DNA of 64,000 bases from Apostichopus japonicus (taxonomy: Eukaryota; Echinodermata; Holothuroidea; Aspidochirotida; Stichopodidae): assembly GCF_037975245.1 (NCBI RefSeq), contig NC_092571.1, forward strand, positions 24,001,564 through 24,065,563, in the 5' to 3' direction. Numbering within the stretch: the first letter of the stretch is position 1; the number at the start of each line of letters is the position of its first letter. The notes under the pieces are model-generated. The model had not been told where the DNA came from, did no database searches, and worked only from the letters and a program-made list of their open reading frames with translations. The position numbers and the translations under genes were made by a program. Positions 37,357 to 48,190 of the stretch are shown here, piece after piece.

Positions 37357-37443
37357 CTATACCGCCGGAAATTCATTTAAATGTGGCCTTTTCATTTGAC
37401 ACAAAAACTTACTTATCGACTGAGGATAATGACTTACCGTCTG
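37357..37443 (-). CDS. Candidate terminal exon, unassigned
   Basis: On the minus strand a long pyrimidine tract (about 37490-37455) leads to CCAAACAG. After it the frame TVSHYPQSISKFLCQMKRPH continues for a few more residues to TAG. The same frame stays open upstream through the tract, back to an ATG at 37560. Two donor-like GTAAGT words lie at the exon start, which weakens the call. No AATAAA is close downstream. No family recognised. Confidence 0.22.
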   Translation of the reverse strand, partial: QTVSHYPQSISKFLCQMKRPHLNEFPAV

Positions 37444-38414
37444 TTTGGTATCAAAGGGACAAAAAAAGGAAGAAATACAGGGGGAAAGTGCAAATGAAGA
37501 ACGGTAATAAAATAACGAAAAGATGCTCTTGTTTTCAAAAATAAGATGAATCACAGCCATAGAGAAATTCGAAATGATTTGTTCTGGTAAATATCCGTAT
37601 TGAAATAAACATTTCGAGAAATATGTTGTACAGAAAACGTAGGCTATATGTGACGTTTATTACTACAATATGCATACATCGTGTACGCATTTCTTTATTC
37701 TTCAAAGTATAGGTTTTCCGTTATTCATGATCCATTTTTACAATTTCGGAGATAAGGGAGTGATTACTCTTAAGTAACAAATAGAGAGATTAATCGAGAC
37801 GGTATATCTACATTATTGATATTTCTTTATGGAAATAATACTGGTAAATAAAAGTTGGATAGAATATTACAATCTGCAGATAGCACTTTATATCAAACAA
37901 AATTTTACTCCAACAGTCTCACTAAATCTATAAACAACTACCGCTAAGATTTTAACTTAATAAATAAACGAACGGAGAACAAACAGTTATGGCAGGAACA
38001 TTTTAGCTTGGTGACTTATTCATAAATAAAAATGGAGTTTAGTGCAGGGCATCCTTTCTTGTAAACTAACTGACAGAAAGGTAAAACATTGTAAATTTCA
38101 AATTTATATGCTTTTGTTTTAGGTTTATTGTAATTATTTACGCAAGAATGCAAATTAGGATGCCATATTGAGTTTTTCACGGGGGCATATCTTCTTAATA
38201 TAATGCATATATTACTTTATTTATTTCAATAGCATGCTTCATTTTAATCCTCATGAGAAGATCTTACAAACGCTATCTTTCTGAGACCTTTTGCACAGAT
38301 TTGAAGTCAATCACTAGTACTTATCATCGATCTGTCACTCCTCATGGTACGAGGTATCTAGCCTGCTTTGCATAAAATAATCTAGAATATAAAATTGCTC
38401 ATATCAGTAACCGT

Positions 38415-38422
38415 TGACGTCA
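38415..38422. promoter_or_regulatory. CRE palindrome
   Basis: TGACGTCA, isolated, about 330 bases beyond the 3' end of the minus-strand gene. Confidence 0.25.
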
Positions 38423-38749
38423 TCGATATACATATATATAACACAAGTTTGACGAAATGAAACACATTTTACACTAAAATATTGTTTGAAACATTGGATT
38501 AGACTATTTTAAGTAGTGGAGAATAATGTTGCCAAGCCCAACAGGCCGGCTACATTACTTTAAGTCTGGTCCCATAGCCTGTAAGTGGCGCGTGAAATTA
38601 AGATACTTGAAAATTTTCTCGGCTCAACTCAATGAAAATAAACAGATATAAGTATGATCAGTTGATATCCCAAGGCATATAATTAAAAGAATATCCGGAG
38701 AAAAAGTGAAGAGAAGTTGACTTGCTATATCGAGCAAAAATTATTCAAT

Positions 38750-38755
38750 TTTATT
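38750..38755 (-). terminator. Poly(A) signal AATAAA of the minus-strand gene
   Basis: AATAAA on the minus strand (TTTATT on plus) lies 28 bases after the TAG at 38783-38785. This is the position expected for a short 3' UTR, and it supports 38783-38859 as a real terminal exon. Confidence 0.45.
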
Positions 38756-38782
38756 GTTTCATATCGACACATTTTATCGCAA

Positions 38783-38859
38783 CTATGCGGGATTAAAATG
38801 AGCATTCAGCATTGAATATGGTTTCATCAGGGTCGTCAACTGACTGATCGTCAATTCCT
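38783..38859 (-). CDS. Candidate last exon of the receptor-like gene
   Basis: The acceptor TATGACTCCAG is followed by 77 bases ending in TAG and entered in phase 1. Joined to the exon at 39657-39725 (leaving phase 1) it reads ...DFAN-E-ELTISQLTTLMKPYSMLN and a short tail. The open frame extends upstream past the acceptor into the neighbouring tandem array, where it would encode a hydrophobic stretch, so an unspliced reading cannot be excluded. AATAAA lies 28 bases downstream. The tail has no motif I recognise. The assignment to the gene starting at 49666 rests on strand, order and phase of the last two exons only. Confidence 0.4.
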
Positions 38860-39015
38860 CTGGAGTCATAATGTATATGGAATATGAATATTCTGGATAT
38901 AGTTTATTCTGTTTTGCCTTAATCGGATTGAAGTAGTATTTAGTACAAGACAAATATACGTAAGCAAATAAAGAGCTAATTGTCACAGACAAAATGATGC
39001 AGATTTCCCCATTTG

Positions 39016-39478
39016 TTAGTCTATGCAGCCTACATTTATGTTGACAACAGACCAAGCTTCAATATTGACTTTTGTATAATATACTACACGTATAGAACAC
39101 AAATGTTACTACACCGCTCTTAGTTTCTACTTCGTTAGTCTATACAGCCTATACATTCACGTTGACAACAGACCAAGCTTCAATATTGACTTTTTTTTAT
39201 TATACTACACGTTAGAACAAAAATGTTACTACACCGCTGTTAGTTTCTACTTAATTAGTCTATTAAGCCTTTACGTTGACAATAGATCGAGCTTCAATAT
39301 TGACTTTTGTAATATAGCCTACTACACGTTAGAACACAAACATTACTACACCGCCGTTAGTTACTACTTCGTTAGTCTATGAAGCCTATACATTTATGTT
39401 GACAACAGACCAAGCTTCAATATTGACTTTTGTAATATACTACACGTTAGAACACAAACGTCACTACCTCGCTGTTAA
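39016..39478. repeat. About 118-bp tandem repeat, four copies
   Basis: Units begin at TTAGTCTAT (39016, 39135, 39255, 39372) and contain GTTGACAACAGACCAAGCTT, CAATATTGACTTTT, CTACACGT and GTTACTACACCGC blocks. Spacing is 117-120 bases, with a few percent divergence. The array lies in the predicted last intron of the minus-strand gene. Confidence 0.92.
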
Positions 39479-39656
39479 AATTACACATACTGTATGCAGT
39501 TTAAATTAGTACATTTTATAAGTGCAAAATTTCACACGTATTTCTGAAGAGCTAAGAAGTTATTTTGGACTGGCGAGAAAGGAAGAAGATTTGTTTTCGA
39601 TTTCTGATGGAGGAGTCTTTTAGGGAAAATAGGAGTGATTTATGTCTTATACTCAC

Positions 39657-39725
39657 CGTTGGCAAAGTCCTCGTGTAGTAAGGAGTCGAATTTCAAGGAA
39701 TATTTACATTTTGACATTATCGAAA
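39657..39725 (-). CDS. Candidate penultimate exon of the receptor-like gene
   Basis: Minus strand: acceptor TCCCCTATCATTTATTTCCAAG, then 69 open bases, then donor AACG|GTGAGT. Both ends are phase 1, so the exon is symmetric. It encodes SIMSKCKYSLKFDSLLHEDF and two further residues. The next acceptor on the strand with matching phase is at 38859, before a stop and a poly(A) signal. As a cytoplasmic piece it would follow the transmembrane exon at 48055-48190, but that exon ends in phase 0, so another exon (phase 0 to 1) must lie between if they share a transcript. No known motif seen. Confidence 0.4.
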
Positions 39726-41413
39726 CTTGGAAATAAATGATAGGGGATTGACAAAGAAAGAATGAGTCATACAAAATAAGACCAAGGTGTAATCTTAGAG
39801 TAAACAATAACCTAAATCATCTCCATGTCTTTCACACATGTATGTATTTTTAGATATTTCTAGGGAAGGGTACAGAGGCCCTATTTATAGCGATTCGTTG
39901 ACTGTGATTGACGTTGAGTGATACAACTTTAAGACTTGGTATCTAAGAAAAAATGTCAGATACTTTTAAAGCATGTTAAAATAGATCAATTCAGTAGCTG
40001 TTTGTTGGATCAAACTATGGTTATTTCTTTAAAACTGAAATTTAATTGTTTACTTTTTTAATCCAACTCTTTGGTACCTCTGCCATCCGTAATCGCAGAG
40101 CACTAACAGTAACATAAACAAGAATAATAAGAAGAAAAAATTTAACAACAACAACAAGGATACCCCCCCCCCCAACAAAAAAATACTAATAATTGCAATA
40201 TTTATCATAAATTTACGGTATGTTATTAACCCCGTTCCTATTTGTAATTATGTTCATTCGTGTACGTGAGTACATATGTAATGTATATGAACTAACAAAT
40301 TGTACTTTGACGTATTTTGACCTGCCCTTAAAAGTCGATGATTAATTAATTATAGCATATTATTTAAAAAATCATGGTAAAACACTGGTCCATTCTGATT
40401 AATATTCATCTCTTTCCTTCATTTGTCCTTTTTTTTTTGTAGTACACTTTTTTGTATTGCACTTTTTTATTTTACAATCTTCACTTTGCAATCTACATAA
40501 TCCGTTTCCACGTAATAAAACGACCGTTGGATTTATGCCAACAGACTATATCCAAACCTACGAGAAAAACAAAATGATAAATCCACCAATGTAAAGTTAT
40601 TTTTCCGTGGCTACCTCTCTCCCTCCATCATTATAATCATCATCATCTTCATCTTCATCAACACCCTCGTGATCTTCATCTTCTACTCCATCATGTGTTG
40701 CGTGAATAATAAACTGTTAATGACTAGACCCAAACTAAACGTGTGCTCATTCACAGCTGCCCCGTCTCCCGTAGCAGGGAGGATTAGCTATATACGAGCT
40801 AAATATAGAAACAAATCACTGCCACGTATAGTATGTTATATGTTTAACGCATATAGGCCAAGCCTATATACGAAAGACCCAGAGCTTGTTATTTATATAT
40901 TGACTATGCGTGTGTGCATGTGTGTCTTCTATTATGGTTGAACTTTAAACAAACATATTTAATCATAACTCATCTCTGCAATTTCATAATTAAAAGGAGA
41001 GGGGGAAAAGGCTAAATTATTAAAAAACAGTGAGAAGGTCAATTATGGCATTTTTGGGGGATGTTTGTTTGCTTAATTGATATGAAATAAATCAGATGAG
41101 ATGCACATAGAATGTTTAAGAGTATATAGTTAGCTTATTATATTGTCAGTGCAATGTATAAGATATTAATAGATATATATGATATAGGATAATGATGATC
41201 AGGCTGCGGTACGTTGCTGCACAAAGATTGAGTAAGAAAAATTACCAGTAAAACTGGGGGGGGGAGGGGTTTAAACAATAACTTGGGCACCAAATAATTT
41301 TGATATGGTGTACACCTCAGAATAATAATGATCATAGTAATAAATAAATACTGCTGTCAGTGTAGGTTGTATTTTTATAACACTTTTTATAAATGTCCCT
41401 TTAAACAGATGAG

Positions 41414-41520
41414 GTTCATCAATTTAAGTGACTGGACTATACCTAGTCTACAAACACCGTTGGCAACACATAATTCAATCAATCTCAGCATTTAATATGG
41501 TCTCAAATAACATGTTAAAA
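41414..41520 (+). repeat. Dispersed repeat, copy B
   Basis: Partner of 16268-16390, with the same order of AAGTGACTGGACTA, a CTAGTCTACA-like block and TATGGTCTCAAATAA. Confidence 0.5.
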
Positions 41521-41750
41521 AATGCATTAACTATTGGAAAAGTACCGTATAATAGTTTTGATAATCATCCAAGGATGCTCCGTTGTTGATATGAAGTTAA
41601 AAGAACATGTTTTGAATGAGCATTTGTTAGGATAGTGAATTAACATTAACATTTGTACTGCGCCGAGGAACCTACAGTTCGTCATAATTTAATCCTTAAA
41701 GGAACGTTCCAAAGATTTAGCGTATTTGAAGGATAAACATCTTGAAACCT

Positions 41751-41858
<108 letters not shown>

Positions 41859-42095
41859 AAAGATTGCTTTTTCTTGGCCATATCGAAATTAATGTTCTGT
41901 GCTATAGTCATAATAAAAAAGAACTTGTTTGTTACAAAATAATGTCAGAATTAGATCCTTTACTTGACATGGTTGTTGAGATTTCTTGGAAGGGAGTAAA
42001 TGTTGTTGTTGACAACAACAAAAATGAAACAATTCGAAAACACACTTGAATGTCATGTGAACCAATAACAAGTGTTTTGATCTGATAGAGCTAAA

Positions 42096-42220
42096 ATGGT
42101 TCAAGTTCTGAGAGAGACAGGGTATGTGTGTCATAGAATAATGGATGTAAAACGGCGGCCTTATAAGAACGAAAATGGGGCACCGTTTGGAGCATCTGGA
42201 ATATTCATAATAAACGATAA
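42096..42220 (+). CDS. Candidate exon, unassigned
   Basis: The plus frame from ATG at 42096 encodes about 41 residues. It includes VLRETGYVCHRIMDVKRRPY and NENGAPFGASGIFIIN, with composition unlike simple sequence. It ends at a usable donor (GATAA|GTAAGA). TCTGATAG just upstream could be an acceptor instead of a start. The opposite strand is also open (41889-42329), but with a less protein-like composition. No family recognised. Confidence 0.25.
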
Positions 42221-43019
42221 GTAAGATAATTTTCTCTCCTTTGTTGACAAAATGAATAACTCCATTCCAAGAACCATGCACGAAGTATATTCCAAGATGG
42301 CTATCATAGACCCGTATGGATTTTGTCAACTTCTGCGACCCAAATCCATGGCTAGATTTAAATGTACGGGAAACGACTTATTTATCTACAAATCCAATTC
42401 CGGGAAAGCTCAATCAATTTATTTGTAAGTTGATTTTGTTTTTTTCTAGAATGCCTTCGAAGAAGAAAAAGTTTTGTACTCTTTTTTTTTTTTTTTTTTG
42501 GTTTCTAATATATAATTACACTTGGCAATGTTTTAAATCTACTAGTACAAACTGTAGAGAGGTATATTGTACCACCAAGCCTTCGGGAATTTTAAGATCA
42601 GATTCTTAAAAAATTATCACTAAATTGACGCTAATATCACGTCAGACAGCTTTCATGTCACTCAGGAAATCTTTAAGAGCGATCGGTTCCCCCTCTGAGG
42701 GGTTTTAAGTGCTTCTTAGAGGAAAGATGAGAGTTTTTAATAGCGTACGGGGAGTGTTGCTCTAAAAGATCAGGTCGCTATAAATTAACGACCTGCCGGG
42801 CAGTAGTTGTAATGATGAAGAATTCACACTAAAATGATGATTACTTGAGTATGTGAGGGATGGCACTGGCAACTGAAGATCAAAATTTAGATCGATACAG
42901 GGAAAGTAAAAAAAGAAAAAGAAAAGGGGGGTATGTTGACAAAATGACTTCGAAATGAAGCAATTTCTTAACGGGAAAAGAGTAATTTAGAAGAGAACGC
43001 GGTCTGTCATGATTTGAAA

Positions 43020-43061
<42 letters not shown>

Positions 43062-44706
43062 TATTCGACTTGTGGCAAGTCGAAAATGTGATCTTACGTT
43101 TCTATTAATAGATATTGGGTTAATCTATATCATAAAGTCGGCATATGCTCTGTGAAATCTCGTTGTTATCATGCACATCAATAAAACAATATATGTGAAA
43201 CAAACCAAATAATAAAGGCAAAAATGTAATGAGTTTCAGAATTTTTCATGCGTAAATTTCGAATTTGCACATGCAGATGTCAACAAGAGGGAACAGTAGA
43301 AAATTATAGTTTGCGTGTTAGAACGCAAATATTTGTTGAGTTTCTTCAGTTGATGACGTCATACCACTGTTGTGAGTTATAACGCATCGTGCAGCTAATC
43401 ATGATCTGGAATTATTGTGGTAAATAAGACAAAATTACTTGTAAATACTAGGATTGATGGTTGTGAGGCAAATTCTCGAAAAATATATAAGTTACCGGTA
43501 AAATTGGCGTCGAGAAATAATTACTGAAGAGATTGGATAGCAACTTTAAAAGGGAGACAGAAATGAATCTGTATGATGCAGTCAAATTTTTATTAGACTT
43601 GGCAAGTATATCACAGTATTGAATAAATGCACCTTCCCGTCTCGAAAATGCTATAATATAGCCTAAATGTATGTTGCACGAAATACGTAAAATGTAAAGT
43701 AAAAATCGCTCTCCCTCCGACCCCACCCCCTCCCCAGCAAACACACATACCAATAACACACTAAAGCAGATAGGAGAAAAATAACAAACTACCACGGCCA
43801 ATAACGCACCAAGATAACATAGTGTCCAAAGTAACGCACAACCCAGATATCAGATTACTTCTACAGTTAACAAACCATGCCAGATAACATGTTGCTACTC
43901 GGCAACATTCAAGCATGAGTCTATATTTTTGTCGCGAATTCGGGTCCTAGTATGACGTCATGGACGTAGTATCGGATTTATCCAATAGTGCCCAAGGACA
44001 AAGGGTTCCATTGTTATAGGAGACTCAGTTAGCACTTCCACATGATACTATTCCGATGCATCTGCGAACCGTCAGGAGGGACGGGGGGGGGGTTCCAGTA
44101 TTAGTCCCGAAGTATAAATATACCAGATGAGAACTAACCTCTTTTCTAAGAAATTTTCTAACAATTTATCCCGTGCAGTATATAAGATAAGATACTAATG
44201 TTTTAGCTTATCACAAACAGACATTTCATTTAAGGTTGCTACTTAGTTCTACCTCCTATTCGCTTCGGGCATTTTAATGGGGGGTTTCATACATTTGTTT
44301 GAAAGGAAACGTTTAATCTTTAGTACCATTGATTATTCTCATTTAAGTACCAACAGTTGTTGAAAACATTGCCTAATTCCAGTTCACTATATTCCGAGTG
44401 TATTCATCTTGATTAGATATATACCGTAGATTGTCTTAATGTATAGTCCATTGTACAGTGTCCATTTACAAACAAACCTATAAACGGTATAAGCTGGTTG
44501 ATTTATTTTACATTTTTCCCTCCATGTATTTCATCCTGTCCGCAATTAATAATGCATTTATCATCGGGAGGGTATAAGCACCGCTATTAATGACACCGCA
44601 ATAATGAAGACCGCTTGAATGTCTGCTTCGCTTTCCACATTGAGCTCATAAACCAAAAAGCTGAAAAATTCTCTGGGGATTATTTTGAACGAAAAATGTC
44701 CCTTTT
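42221..44706. other. Non-coding stretch, 2.5 kb
   Basis: It holds poly-T (42482-42499), an AT tract (43024-43056), and CRE palindromes at 43354-43361 and 43953-43960. The 117-codon minus frame at 43448-43801 lacks an ATG and splice support. Confidence 0.4.
43024..43056. repeat. (AT)n microsatellite
   Basis: About 16 AT units. Confidence 0.9.
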
Positions 44707-44916
44707 ATGGCCTCCTTTGGGCTGGGGAACAAAACAACCGAAGAAGACCTTTCTTGTTTATTACTTGCCAAGCAATCCCACCCTTCTCGAAAGACACAGT
44801 CACACTTATTCAACACCATGAGAGAAGCGCGAGAGAAACTGTCATCCATCCTGCTCAAAATTTACTGCGGAATCAAACTTTCAAGCTTAAAAAACGGACT
44901 ATTTAAGGAACTCTAA
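44707..44916 (+). CDS. J-domain-like ORF, probably decayed
   Basis: This 69-codon ATG-to-TAA frame starts MASFGLGNKTTEEDLSCLL. It then has LLAKQSHPSRKTQSHLFNTM and REAREKLSSIL. The order helix-HP(x)-loop-helix with '(L)FN.MREAREKL' resembles helices II-III of DnaJ J domains, where HPD is essential. Here the third residue is Ser, so Hsp70 stimulation would be lost. J-like pieces are known in some invertebrate multigene or transposon-associated proteins. Four reading frames are open here, which is unusual for this window and hints at former coding DNA, but the assignment is weak. Confidence 0.25.
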   Translation: MASFGLGNKTTEEDLSCLLLAKQSHPSRKTQSHLFNTMREAREKLSSILLKIYCGIKLSSLKNGLFKEL

Positions 44917-45644
44917 AATAGACAGATTTTTTTCTTCTTTTTCATGTTGTATTACCCTCTAGTTCTTTCTCTCTCAGGGCATTGTCATAAATTTTACACG
45001 GTTTTCAGAGTCTCGTTGTAGGTGTAATGTAAGGCATCTTACTTTCAATTAAATTGTAGAGGGACAGGTCGAGGGGGGGGGGGAGGAGTGGAGAGAAAGA
45101 GAACAAAAATTAGAACTGGGTGGAGAAGAAAGTGCACAACTGACTCAGGATTCTACACCATGGGGCCCACACTGTTATTCAGCCTATAACGGCACGTATA
45201 CTGCATGGGTGAACTATCTTATGACAGCTGAACTATAGATGGATCAAGTAACCCTAGCAACGCCATTTGATTTTCGCCCGACTGAAAATACACTAAAAGT
45301 ATTTTTAACGTCATATCGGAAAGAACCTATGACGTCACAAAGCGGAAAACACAGATTATAGCGCCCGGGAGGAGTAGTAGTAGAGATATTTGTAAGTTCA
45401 AGCTACAACACAAACTATAGCTTATGAAGTAATGAGGATGACTATTGGTCACTTCAATGTGCTAGAAAGGCTAATTATGGTCACCCATGCTCACAATATA
45501 GCATGCACTGTTCTACAATTATGAGCACATGAGATTGGGTAATGATATGTGACGTCATTACCTCTTAAAGAAAGTGAAACACTATTATTTTTTTTTTCCC
45601 TTTGATTAGTTTTTTGAAATTTTTGAATACCTTAATCCTTTGTC

Positions 45645-45646
<2 letters not shown>
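44917..45646. other. Non-coding with CRE palindromes
   Basis: TGACGTCA occurs at 45330-45337 and 45550-45557, and a G-run at 45073-45082. No coding segment supported. Confidence 0.5.
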
Positions 45647-45683
<37 letters not shown>

Positions 45684-45843
45684 GCAATGGAGGTAAACGA
45701 CAAAGGCAAATGAATAGATATAAATGAAAATCGTAATGAGTTGGAAAATCAAGAACAGTGAAAAACTTTCAGCCTCCACCGGGATTCGAACCACGGGCCT
45801 CCCGCTCTGTACGCGGACACCCTAACCACTAGGCTATGGACGC
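45647..45843 (-). mobile_element. tRNA-derived SINE
   Basis: Read on the minus strand, this starts with a 72-base tRNA-like head (45843-45772). It has an exact-looking A box (TAGCCTAGTGG), an anticodon-arm-like CCGCGTACAGAGCGG and a B box (GGTTCGAATCC). It passes into a unique body and ends in an (AT)n tail (45680-45647). The anticodon loop reads GTACAGA (ACA if numbered as a tRNA), the acceptor stem has a G-G mismatch and there is no CCA context, so it is a SINE head rather than a working tRNA. A 38-base part of the body (45765-45728) recurs exactly at 60288-60325. Confidence 0.8.
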
Positions 45844-46043
45844 TGATTGTATGTCCAGAGGTTCGAAACCGGTAAGGAAGATCGTAATTCCACTGTAGGC
45901 GTTTGTCACCTGTATCGAACAATACTAGTTCTGTTTTTGGTGACATATTTTGCCTTACTCTAGAGATCAAACATGATGCTAACCAACTCGAAAATCATTT
46001 GTGATTCCTAAAGCCGGATCTCGAAAGAGATACTTTGAACAGA

Positions 46044-46047
<4 letters not shown>

Positions 46048-46079
<32 letters not shown>
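46048..46079. repeat. (AT)n microsatellite
   Basis: About 16 TA units. Confidence 0.9.
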
Positions 46080-46084
<5 letters not shown>

Positions 46085-46289
46085 AATGCACACATAGAAA
46101 GCAACAGTAAACCAAAACACACATAAGAAAAGAAGCACTACCAGTGCACCCTCCTCCAAAAAAGACGGATACAAAACAAAAATACAAGCATAATGAGTCA
46201 AAAATTTTTACATTTGTTCAAGGTTTCCTTCAATTCAGATGTTTACTGTGTAAATTAATCAATTCAGTAATTGATAAGTTGTAAGATAT

Positions 46290-46630
46290 ATCCTATATAT
46301 GTATTATATATTCTATATACGATATATATTATATATAGTTTATATATATATATTATATGTATACCATATTTACGATATATACGATGTATACTATATATAT
46401 ACCATATATACTATATTTAGTATATATACTATATATATTATATATATACGATATACGGTATACGATATATACTATATATACCATATGTATACCATATATA
46501 TTATATTTAGCATATATACTATATATATTATATGTATACCATATATACGATATATACTATATACATATAGCATATATAGTATAAATATACTATGTACGTA
46601 CGATATATACGATTTATGATGTACAATATA
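46290..46630. repeat. TATAC-rich degenerate tandem repeat
   Basis: Degenerate TATATAC/TATACG/ACCATATA units run for about 340 bases. A longer sub-repeat is visible (TATATTATATTTAG or similar near 46410 and 46500). Ile/Tyr-rich open frames on both strands are artefacts. Confidence 0.85.
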
Positions 46631-47003
46631 CGATAGAGGGTGATCGATCAAACTTGACAATAATGTGAGAATATTAATCTAAACTTTCACCTTCGGCTGC
46701 TTTTTTTTTCTTCTTCACTAAATTGTTCGTTTCTTAAGGGAGAAATTGATCATTTCCAACTGAATTCCAACAGATTCTCAACCAGACAGTTATTAATATA
46801 CATGAAAAAAAAAACAATCAACACAGAAATTTCCAAGATTTTAAACATTTTGTTCTCATCTTTTGAAATTAAATTTTGACTTGTCAGGCTAAATGACTTT
46901 ATTGTTATGAGATGACAATAACTGAAGTTATATATGGAAAGTAATGATGCATTTTTAATGTGTGCGTGTGTGGAAATAGAGCTATACGAATACAGTTATA
47001 ACA

Positions 47004-47372
47004 GGAATTGTCGTAATACATAAATCATATAACTTGTTTGTATGCAGGGATTGTCGTAATACATAAATCATATTACTTGTTTGTATGCAGGGACTGTCGT
47101 AATGCATGAAATCATGTAACTTGTTTGTATTGCAGGAATTTTTGTAATACATAAATCGTATAACTTGGTTTTTACGCAGGAATTGTCGTAATACATAACT
47201 CATATAATTTGTTTGTATGCAGGGATTGACGTAAGACATAAATCGTATAACTTGTTTGTATGCAGGTATTGCCGTTATACATAAATCATACATCTTGTTT
47301 GTATGCAGGGATTGTTGTAATACATACAACATATAACTTGTTTGTATGCAAGGGTTGTTGTAATACATAAAA
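47004..47372. repeat. About 43-bp minisatellite, eight to nine copies
   Basis: Units contain GTCGTAATACATAAATCATA, then TAACTTGTTTGTATGCAGG. The TTGTTTGTA-type word recurs about every 43 bases between 47033 and 47340. It keeps the 155-codon minus frame open and is not coding. Confidence 0.9.
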
Positions 47373-48054
47373 TACCATATACGGTAATCGCCTGAAGAGT
47401 TTACAGCAGTCATATAACGAATTACGAGACGTAATCTGAGATTTGCCATAAACTCAATGACATCGTGGAGTAAACTATTTGAGGTTTTAAATTTCTGGAC
47501 GTAAAATTTGATAAACTGCTGCTACCGATTTGATGTCAGATTTTTATTTATTTTTTCCGCGTTTTATTCTTCTCATTGAGTTCTTTGTAACTGTAAGCCT
47601 ACAACATAAAGCATTCGGAAAACAAAATCGTAAAAATGAATTCATTTTTATGGGAGAAAATTGCTTAATTAGTTTGTCTCAAGAACGCTCTGGCTTGACT
47701 TGCAGCGGTAGAGTTTAGTATGATGAACTTGTAAATTTGGGAGCATTGCCTTAACTAATTGTGCTTAAATATCTCGTGAAATTTGTTTCCATATACGTCA
47801 TCGATAAACAAAGTGGGTTTCTTCTTTTGCAGCTTATTCTTACCAGGATTTAAATAAACTATAGAGTGGAAGACGTCTTCAGTTATCAGTCGCTAATTTT
47901 TGTCAATTTATCGATGATTCATTGTATTTTAGCTACATCACAAACAGCCGTATAGGGAAATAGTTCAATAGGTTGGACATGAATTGGGAGAAATATTACA
48001 ATTTATAAGAAATCACATATTTATGAAATATATTAGGGTGGTTAAATGTTATAC

Positions 48055-48190
48055 CTTCTTTATAACATAGTGTGTGAATTTTAAATTGGTAATTAGCATA
48101 TAGGCCAACATTATCCACATTATAACAATGAAAAGGTAAATAGCTGACTGGTTTCTCAATGATATATCTACTGTTTCAGTTATCTTTATA
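48055..48190 (-). CDS. Candidate transmembrane exon of the receptor-like gene
   Basis: Minus strand: an excellent acceptor (CTTCCCTTAACCCACCTCACCCCTTTCAG, shown here as a tract only) is followed by 136 bases open in one frame, then AAGAAG|GTATAA. The peptide has a short polar lead (KITETVDISLRNQ), a hydrophobic segment of about 20 residues (AIYLFIVIMWIMLAYMLIT) and a basic end (NLKFTHYVIKK). That is the layout of a single-pass membrane anchor with its positive side after it. It enters in phase 2 and leaves in phase 0. The six-cysteine exon upstream (49438-49666) leaves in phase 1, so either a further exon lies between or a later AG (GTAG near 48168, phase 1) is used. Confidence 0.45.

Larger units (their letters stand above)
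45844..48054. other. Non-coding, simple and tandem repeats
   Basis: Beyond the repeats listed separately I see no gene. Open frames at 45749-46201, 46299-46660 and 47530-47718 cross the SINE or the AT-rich repeats, or lack support. Confidence 0.5.

Noticed and set aside
41889-42329. 146-codon minus-strand ORF
   Set aside because: No ATG at its start. It translates AT- and repeat-influenced sequence with an irregular composition, and the opposite-strand segment looks more protein-like.
43448-43801. 117-codon minus ORF
   Set aside because: Starts with TTG, with no splice signals or recognisable motif.
45772-45843. Functional tRNA gene
   Set aside because: Mismatch in the acceptor stem, odd anticodon loop, and direct continuation into a body shared with another locus. 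It is a SINE head.
46299-46660. Tyr/Ile-rich ORFs on both strands
   Set aside because: Translation of a TATAC-type simple repeat.
46982-47449. 155-codon minus-strand ORF
   Set aside because: It is a translation of the 43-bp minisatellite.
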